A stretch of 20,136 nt of DNA from IMG/VR virus record IMGVR_UViG_3300024344_000168, positions 1-20,136 of that record. One strand, given 5' to 3'. The stretch is from a virus. A program made the translations under genes and the position numbers. This document shows, one piece after another, positions 16,232-20,136 of this stretch. The first letter of the stretch is position 1. Every line of letters begins with the position of its first letter. The notes beneath the pieces are model-generated. The model did no database searches, was not told where the DNA came from, and saw nothing but the letters and a program-made list of their open reading frames with translations.

Positions 16232-16367
16232 ATGTAAAGATTGCCATTGTGATTGCCACTGTAATGAAGAATTACACAGTCACCACTATGATGGGGATTT
16301 ATGTACATGCGAAAATTGTGAATGTAAAAATGGTAAAGACAAGGCAGAAGACAAAACGTATGAGTAA
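16224..16367 (+). CDS. Cys/His-rich metallothionein-like peptide
   Basis: This 47-aa peptide has nine cysteines (4, 7, 9, 11, 13, 27, 29, 32, 34) and five histidines. The N-terminal cluster is CKDCHCDCHC. The C-terminal cluster CTCENCEC has the Cys-x-Cys-x-x-Cys-x-Cys spacing seen in bacterial metallothioneins. A His/Tyr/Asp-containing linker separates the clusters, and a Lys/Asp/Glu tail follows. By family knowledge such a density of paired thiols would bind Zn, Cu or Cd in clusters; that this one does so is inference. The start at 16224 is supported by GAGG(AAA) upstream and an 8-base overlap with the previous gene. An in-frame extension to 16143 would lie wholly inside that gene. It overlaps the next secreted-protein gene by 8 bases. 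A zinc-ribbon-like regulatory peptide is the alternative. Confidence 0.8.
   Translation: MTKCKDCHCDCHCNEELHSHHYDGDLCTCENCECKNGKDKAEDKTYE
16242..16265 (+). repeat. 12-bp tandem duplication inside the Cys-rich peptide gene
   Basis: TGCCATTGTGAT is followed directly by TGCCACTGTAAT. The two units differ at two bases and encode Cys-His-Cys-Asp then Cys-His-Cys-Asn. The first metal-binding-like cluster seems to have grown by a short in-frame duplication. Confidence 0.75.
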
Positions 16368-17115
16368 AACTATGAACTATTATTTTACAGGAATATTAAT
16401 TGTATTATTATGTCTTTTAACTTTTTGCGCTGGACCAGCACATGCAGGTTCAACACAAACAAACACTTCAGGAAGTAATACTGCAATTGAAGGTGGATAC
16501 ACATCTACTGCTACAACTACATATCAATCAGGTTCTGAATCTACATCTACAACTAATAATACTACAAACTCAGACATAAGATCTTCACCACCATCAGCAT
16601 CAGCACCATCATATAATTCTATGACACAAGACGTATGTGCCGTTGGAGTTTCTGCAGGGGTTCAAACATTTGGTTTAGGTATTAGTGGTGGTAAACATAT
16701 AATAGATAAAAATTGTGAAAGATTAAAACTAGCAAGAATTTTAAATGACTTTGGTATGAAAGTTGCAGCGGTTGCAATACTTTGTCAAGATGAACGTGTG
16801 TTTGAATCAATGATACAAGCTGGCACTCCATGTCCAATAGATGGTAAAATAGGTAAAGAAGCAAAAGCATTATGGTCTAAGTATGATCACGAAAGACCTG
16901 ATTACGATATATATGTAAAACGTATGAAGGAACGAGAAAAAAAAGAAAAAGCAATAGCTAAGAAAAAAGCTCTTGAGGAAAAAAGAGCAGCTAAAGAACA
17001 AGCTAAAATGACAAAAGAATTTGAAAAAGTAGATTTAGACACAAAATTTAATAAAGAAGTAAATAAAAAAATTGAAGAAAAAAAGAAAGATATAAATTGG
17101 GAGTCACCTAAATAA
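16360..17115 (+). CDS. Secreted four-cysteine protein with charged coiled-coil tail, unknown
   Basis: This is a 251-aa protein. The start at 16360 is chosen because it gives a clear signal peptide: basic/polar N-terminus, hydrophobic core GILIVLLCLLTF, and a likely signal peptidase I cut after Ala-His-Ala (about residue 29). A Cys near residue 23 lacks a good lipobox. The mature protein has a Ser/Thr/Asn-rich, likely disordered stretch (30-85). A conserved-looking domain follows (about 88-170) with Cys93, Cys119, Cys142 and Cys158, including NCERLKLARIL and CQDERVF. The tail (about 185-251) is a long Lys/Glu/Ala-rich coiled coil. The cysteines could form two disulphides in the periplasm. I have the impression of similar sequences in other marine phages, without a known function. 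An envelope-modifying or virion-attached role is possible. Confidence 0.8.
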   Translation: MSKTMNYYFTGILIVLLCLLTFCAGPAHAGSTQTNTSGSNTAIEGGYTSTATTTYQSGSESTSTTNNTTNSDIRSSPPSASAPSYNSMTQDVCAVGVSAGVQTFGLGISGGKHIIDKNCERLKLARILNDFGMKVAAVAILCQDERVFESMIQAGTPCPIDGKIGKEAKALWSKYDHERPDYDIYVKRMKEREKKEKAIAKKKALEEKRAAKEQAKMTKEFEKVDLDTKFNKEVNKKIEEKKKDINWESPK

Positions 17116-17240
17116 TGCCAATGCCAGTAAGAAAATGGATTGTAAAATTAAGAATGTGGTATGCAGATATTCGTGGTCATCATGGTAAAAAATGGAACTA
17201 TGAACCATCAGAAAATTATATGGGAAGAAGAAAAAAATGA
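17115..17240 (+). CDS. Small basic 41-aa protein, unknown
   Basis: This ORF starts in a TAATG overlap with the preceding secreted-protein gene and ends in an ATGA overlap with the following tiny ORF, filling the gap exactly. The peptide is basic and aromatic (several Trp and Tyr, Lys/Arg-rich, a GHHGKKW segment). It has no membrane segment or known motif. Support comes from coupling and from the lack of any other use for the gap; no function is assigned. Confidence 0.55.
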   Translation: MPMPVRKWIVKLRMWYADIRGHHGKKWNYEPSENYMGRRKK

Positions 17241-17350
17241 TTTGGTTAACAATATTTATAGGAGCTAATGTATATGCGTATTTTGCTATTGACCGTTTTG
17301 CTGACAATATTAACCCTTACAACTTCAGCAGAAGAAATAACAACCGGTAA
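17237..17350 (+). CDS. Possible 37-aa membrane peptide overlapping the next gene
   Basis: An ATG overlaps the preceding stop (ATGA) and opens a 37-codon frame with a hydrophobic N-terminal helix (IWLTIFIGANVYAYFAI) and a polar Asn/Arg-rich tail. It runs 77 bases into the next gene in another frame, across that gene's signal-peptide region. Coupled starts and a membrane helix favour a real product. The long out-of-frame overlap and the hydrophobic T-rich nature of signal-peptide DNA argue for caution. Confidence 0.38.
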   Translation: MIWLTIFIGANVYAYFAIDRFADNINPYNFSRRNNNR

Positions 17351-19130
17351 CTTACTTCCTAATGCGGGAGATGGAGTAGATTGGAATTCTAGTTCTACAG
17401 ATCAAATTAATCCTGGTAGCTCTGGTTATGTATCTAACAATGCTACAATGAATGGATTTACAGTTACGTGTTCAGCTTCTCAATCAAATTGTGGCTATAA
17501 ATGGGGCGTAGGTGGTGATTTTGAAGTCACTGGTACTGCAACAATATCTAAAAACGATATTGCTTTAACTAACAATACTCGTACTCAAGACATGTTAGAT
17601 AATGGCATTACTCTTAATAATTATATAGATGTTGCGAACTGTGATCATGAAGCTGGTAATTGTGAAGGTGATACAGGAGCTACAGACTCTCATACAATTA
17701 CAATTAAAATAAAAGATTCAAGCGGTGCTGTATTATCTACTACTACTCAAACAAGAACAGACATAGATGGTTTTAAAGGAAATTGTAATGGTTATCCTAC
17801 CAATTCTTCAGCAGGATTATCTGCAGCGTGTGGTCAATACAATGATACAGTTGTATATAACAATCCAAATTCTAATAAAGTAGACTGGTCTTGGAGTGGC
17901 ACTGATAATAACACAGGAACTGCAAGCAGAGGCGGCCCAAATCTTTTAGGTGCTAAACTTACAATGACTTATGATAATACTGTATTAGATACAGAGACAT
18001 CAACAGCTTTAGACGATGTTGAAGAAACATTAGAAGACTTACAAGAAGAAGTTTTTGATGACATGGAAGAATTCTATTTTGAAGAAGAATACTTTACTTT
18101 TGATGAAGAGCCTCAATTTGAAATGGAAACAGAAATGGAAACTTTTACATTTACAGAAGAGTTTGTTGAAGAATTTTTTGATGAAATGTTTATGGAAGAT
18201 TCATTTTTTATGGATATGGAAGATGAAGGTATGTCATTTGAAGATGGCCCAATGATTGTATTTGCAAATGAAGAAATGATGGAGGAAATTTATGAAGAAT
18301 CGAACGAAATCGTTGCAACATTTTTACCGATGGTTTCTGAAGAAGAGGAATTTTCATATGAGGAATCGTTCGTTGAAGATGATGGACCCATATTTATGGA
18401 ACCAACCGAGAACGGAGAAGGATTTACTACAGAAACTTTTCAGGAAGAAGAGTTAATGGAAGAAGAGCCATCTATGATGACGGAAACATTTCAGGAAGAA
18501 GAGATGATAGAAGAAGAACCTGCTATGACAGAGACATTTCAAGAAGAAGAAATGATTGAAGAGGAAATGGCAGAAGAACCAACAGAAATGGCTGAAGAAG
18601 AAGTAATAGAGGAAGAAAACACTGAAATGGCTGAAGAAGAAGCTGTTGAAGAAGAACCTACTCAAATGGTAGAAGCAACTAATGAAGAAAAAAAAGAAGA
18701 AGTTAAAGAAAAGAAATCTGATAGCGAGTCTCCTAAAAAGTCCGCTGTTCAGACTAAGAAGTTTGCCAAACAAAAAAAGATACAACAGAAAAAAGCTATT
18801 ATTAAAAATCTTGCCAGAATAATGGATAAAGTTGATAAAGATATTAAAGACATATCTAAAAATTTAGCTGTTAAAAATATTATAAAAATGGAAGCAATGA
18901 CAAGCGAACAAGCGTCCTTAAATGCATACCAAAATACAGTGTTTTATGCGCCAAAAAACATATATTTAGACCAATTAAATATCTTTGATAACAGGCAAAT
19001 ATACCCAAATACTAATCTTGCAAGTTATACTCAAAATGATAAGATAGATGTTAAAGCACGTAAACTTCAAGAGATAAACTCTAGAAAACAACAATTGCTT
19101 TTAGAACTGGAGATATTAAAAAATGAGTGA
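17274..19130 (+). CDS. Secreted protein with disulphide-type N-domain and giant acidic repeat region
   Basis: This is a 618-aa protein. The ATG at 17274 is chosen over the in-frame ATG at 17268 because GGAG (17261-17264) is 9 rather than 3 bases away. A signal peptide (MRILLLTVLLTILTLTTSA) precedes a beta-rich, Thr/Asn/Gly-rich domain (about 20-235) with six cysteines in three close pairs, as expected for an exported, disulphide-bonded adhesin- or lectin-like fold. Residues about 240-475 are extraordinarily rich in Glu with Phe, Met and Thr, including repeats of TETFQEEEMIEEEPAM and TEMAEEEVIEEEN. A Lys-rich hinge and a helical C-terminal domain (about 500-618) follow, with YAPKNIYLDQLNIFDNR and a coiled-coil end. 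It may be an envelope or virion-surface protein, or bind cations. Function is unknown. It overlaps the next gene by 8 bases. Confidence 0.83.
   Translation: MRILLLTVLLTILTLTTSAEEITTGNLLPNAGDGVDWNSSSTDQINPGSSGYVSNNATMNGFTVTCSASQSNCGYKWGVGGDFEVTGTATISKNDIALTNNTRTQDMLDNGITLNNYIDVANCDHEAGNCEGDTGATDSHTITIKIKDSSGAVLSTTTQTRTDIDGFKGNCNGYPTNSSAGLSAACGQYNDTVVYNNPNSNKVDWSWSGTDNNTGTASRGGPNLLGAKLTMTYDNTVLDTETSTALDDVEETLEDLQEEVFDDMEEFYFEEEYFTFDEEPQFEMETEMETFTFTEEFVEEFFDEMFMEDSFFMDMEDEGMSFEDGPMIVFANEEMMEEIYEESNEIVATFLPMVSEEEEFSYEESFVEDDGPIFMEPTENGEGFTTETFQEEELMEEEPSMMTETFQEEEMIEEEPAMTETFQEEEMIEEEMAEEPTEMAEEEVIEEENTEMAEEEAVEEEPTQMVEATNEEKKEEVKEKKSDSESPKKSAVQTKKFAKQKKIQQKKAIIKNLARIMDKVDKDIKDISKNLAVKNIIKMEAMTSEQASLNAYQNTVFYAPKNIYLDQLNIFDNRQIYPNTNLASYTQNDKIDVKARKLQEINSRKQQLLLELEILKNE
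18429..18581 (+). repeat. Three tandem 16-18-codon repeats (TETFQEEE type)
   Basis: Units begin at 18429, 18480 and 18528. Each encodes Thr-Glu-Thr-Phe-Gln-Glu-Glu-Glu followed by Met/Leu, Ile/Met and a Glu-rich tail ending near Pro or Met. Synonymous differences between units (ACA/ACG, CAG/CAA, GAA/GAG) show the duplications are not brand new. Confidence 0.8.
18582..18659 (+). repeat. Two tandem 13-codon repeats (TEMAEEE type)
   Basis: Units begin at 18582 and 18621, with a degenerate third start at 18660. Each encodes Thr-Glu-Met-Ala-Glu-Glu-Glu, two variable residues, a Glu run and Asn or Pro. They follow directly on the longer repeats, so the acidic tract contains at least two repeat families. 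Confidence 0.8.
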
Positions 19131-19311
19131 TATATCAATAAAAGGACAAAGTCCTATTTTAAAAGAGTTTCCAAAAAAAAAACGATCTGGCAAAGAACAA
19201 ATAAGAGGTAAAACTAATAGAAGAGGCGTAGACATGGTAGCAGAGAAGGCAAAAAAAATGAAGTTGATAGAAGAAAAAAATAATGAAGAGATGAGTAAAA
19301 GAGGAAAATGA
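19123..19311 (+). CDS. Small highly basic 62-aa protein, unknown
   Basis: The ATG lies in an 8-base overlap with the preceding stop. The protein is Lys/Arg-rich, starting with SDISIKGQSPILKEFPKKKR, then a GKTNRRG segment and a charged helical end. It has no cysteines, membrane helix or recognised motif. It could bind nucleic acid or pair electrostatically with the very acidic protein encoded just upstream, which is speculation from charge alone. It ends in an ATGA overlap with the next gene. Confidence 0.72.
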   Translation: MSDISIKGQSPILKEFPKKKRSGKEQIRGKTNRRGVDMVAEKAKKMKLIEEKNNEEMSKRGK

Positions 19312-19598
19312 AAAATCTTAAAGACCAACTCGCAGGAATAGCAGCTCTTATTGCAGCAATCGTTGCAATAGGTGGTGGTTTTGTTAAATATGGAGAAATT
19401 ACAACTAAATTAGCTGAAATAGAAAATAGATCAACTACCGATTATTCTGCACAAATAGCAGTATTAGAAGAAAAAGTAGAAGCATTAGGGACGGAACATG
19501 GCCACACTAAAATATTAGTTAATGAAAAAGAAATTGAATTACTTAAAATACAAATAGAAGAAATAAAAGTATCTACATCTAATCCACTATCACAATAA
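19308..19598 (+). CDS. Membrane-anchored coiled-coil protein, candidate inner-membrane spanin
   Basis: This 96-aa protein has GAGG just upstream of the ATG. One hydrophobic helix lies near the N-terminus (about 8-26, LAGIAALIAAIVAIGGGFV). Heptad-rich helices follow, including KLAEIENR, AVLEEKVEAL and LLKIQIEEIKV, and the C-terminus is short and polar. An N-terminal anchor with a coiled-coil outer part is the layout of i-spanins, which join inner and outer membranes during Gram-negative phage lysis. A tiny lipoprotein gene follows immediately, strengthening that reading. A holin-associated or tail-chaperone membrane protein is the alternative. Confidence 0.75.
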   Translation: MKNLKDQLAGIAALIAAIVAIGGGFVKYGEITTKLAEIENRSTTDYSAQIAVLEEKVEALGTEHGHTKILVNEKEIELLKIQIEEIKVSTSNPLSQ

Positions 19599-19599
19599 T

Positions 19600-19758
19600 A
19601 TGAAAAAAACATTGTTAATACTATCACTGTTAGCGTTTACTTCCTGCGTAGCAGTAGGACCTAAATGCACATACACGCAAGAAGGAACAAAAATTTCATC
19701 TTGGTTTTGGTTTTATAAAGATAAACCAGTTGACCTAGATAAAATGAATTGTAACTAA
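19600..19758 (+). CDS. 52-aa lipoprotein, candidate outer-membrane spanin
   Basis: This short ORF begins 1 base after the preceding stop. A lipoprotein signal is visible: Met-Lys-Lys, hydrophobic core LLILSLLAF and the lipobox-like Phe-Thr-Ser-Cys with Cys16 as lipidation site; position -3 is Phe rather than Leu, a tolerated variant. The mature part is only about 37 residues, with two more cysteines and aromatic residues (WFWFY). Small lipoproteins right after a membrane coiled-coil gene are typical o-spanins. It is coupled to the next gene as TAATG. Confidence 0.7.
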   Translation: MKKTLLILSLLAFTSCVAVGPKCTYTQEGTKISSWFWFYKDKPVDLDKMNCN

Positions 19759-20136
19759 TGGCACTTAAAATTTCAGAAGAAGCAGCTGTACAAATGCCGA
19801 TGAAAACGGTTGCCTCGTTGATCTGTATGGTCGCGATTGGCACCTGGGCATATTTTGGTATTATTGAAACACAAAACAGACTTTCAACTCAAGTAGAGCT
19901 AATGCAAAAAGATTTAGTAGAGAACACAGCTTTTAGAATAGGCTGGCCTCGTGGAACTTTAGGAAGTTTGCCCGCAGATTCAGAACAATTTATGCTTATT
20001 GAGGAATTGTATAAGCAAGTAGAAAAATTACAAATACAACAAGAAGCTGGAATGCATAATAAAGTTAATATAGAATTTATATCAAAACAATTGGAGAAGG
20101 CTTTACAAGATATTGAGGAGCTAAAAGATAAAGCTA
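19758..20136 (+). CDS. Membrane/coiled-coil phage protein, 3'-truncated
   Basis: The gene starts in a TAATG overlap and is open to the window end (126 full codons visible). An N-terminal polar segment (ALKISEEAAVQMPMK) is followed by one membrane helix (about 17-36, TVASLICMVAIGTWAYFGII). A conserved-looking segment FRIGWPRGTLGSLPADSEQF follows (about 59-78), then long coiled-coil helices. I have the impression of similar proteins in many marine phages; their role is not known to me. A virion- or lysis-associated membrane function is inferred from the neighbours. The first 90 bases use GC-richer codons than the rest. Confidence 0.8.
   Translation, partial: MALKISEEAAVQMPMKTVASLICMVAIGTWAYFGIIETQNRLSTQVELMQKDLVENTAFRIGWPRGTLGSLPADSEQFMLIEELYKQVEKLQIQQEAGMHNKVNIEFISKQLEKALQDIEELKDKA

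Noticed and set aside
18429-18659. CRISPR-like array
   Set aside because: Units are in-frame tandem coding repeats without unique spacers.
18453-18785. Phe-rich minus-strand ORF of 110 codons
   Set aside because: It is the reverse complement of GAA/GAG repeats, which reads as TTC/CTT codons; it is a shadow of the acidic region.
1-20136. tRNA genes, integrase or att site, IS element
   Set aside because: No cloverleaf-like segment, recombinase motif or flanking direct repeat could be seen by eye; a dedicated tRNA or attachment-site search was not possible.

Overview
The window looks like a contiguous piece of an AT-rich, tailed marine-type phage genome. The likely host is an AT-rich Gram-negative marine bacterium; a SAR11/Pelagibacter-type host is an inference from base composition and protein style, and nothing in the sequence proves it. 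Coding density is close to total. Neighbouring genes are joined by TAATG, ATGA or 8-base stop/start overlaps. There are no rRNA, tRNA, integrase, transposase or CRISPR signals. The sequence has a phage replication set (family A DNA polymerase, archaeo-eukaryotic-type primase, two helicases, DUF3310). Very large low-complexity or Gly-rich virion-like proteins lie to the left. Small membrane and lipoproteins suited to Gram-negative lysis lie to the right.

Layout. (1) Bases 1-6901, + strand: the end of a late or virion block. It holds a 5'-truncated unknown protein, a 1363-aa candidate ejection or internal virion protein, a 680-aa Gly/Thr-rich protein with a ten-glycine hinge and a distinct C-terminal module, and a 64-aa XhlA/holin-like membrane peptide. 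(2) 6930-8360, - strand: an SNF2-type helicase, the only reverse gene, converging on the virion block. (3) 8361-8420: a compact dyad-symmetric divergent promoter region. (4) 8421-15455, + strand: the replication operon, with two conserved unknowns, a candidate ssDNA-binding protein, a GC-rich hairpin, the primase, a UvrD-like helicase, a small basic protein, DUF3310 and DNA polymerase A. (5) 15469-20136, + strand: an accessory, envelope and lysis cassette. It contains a 33-aa membrane peptide, an unknown 216-aa protein, a 47-aa Cys/His-rich metallothionein-like peptide and a secreted four-Cys protein. It continues with two tiny ORFs, a secreted 618-aa protein with an extremely acidic repeat region, a small basic protein, an i-spanin/o-spanin-like pair, and a 3'-truncated membrane/coiled-coil protein.

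How it fits together: replication would use the primase, the SF1 helicase and a polymerase with 3'-5' exonuclease but no 5' nuclease. No DnaB-type helicase and no phage RNA polymerase are seen, so host sigma70-type transcription is likely. No terminase, capsid, portal or endolysin gene is visible and these should lie outside the window. The most unusual features are the metallothionein-like peptide, the interleaved divergent promoter, the leucine at the PolA 762-equivalent position, the hairpin before the primase, the poly-Gly module joint and the run of exported proteins.
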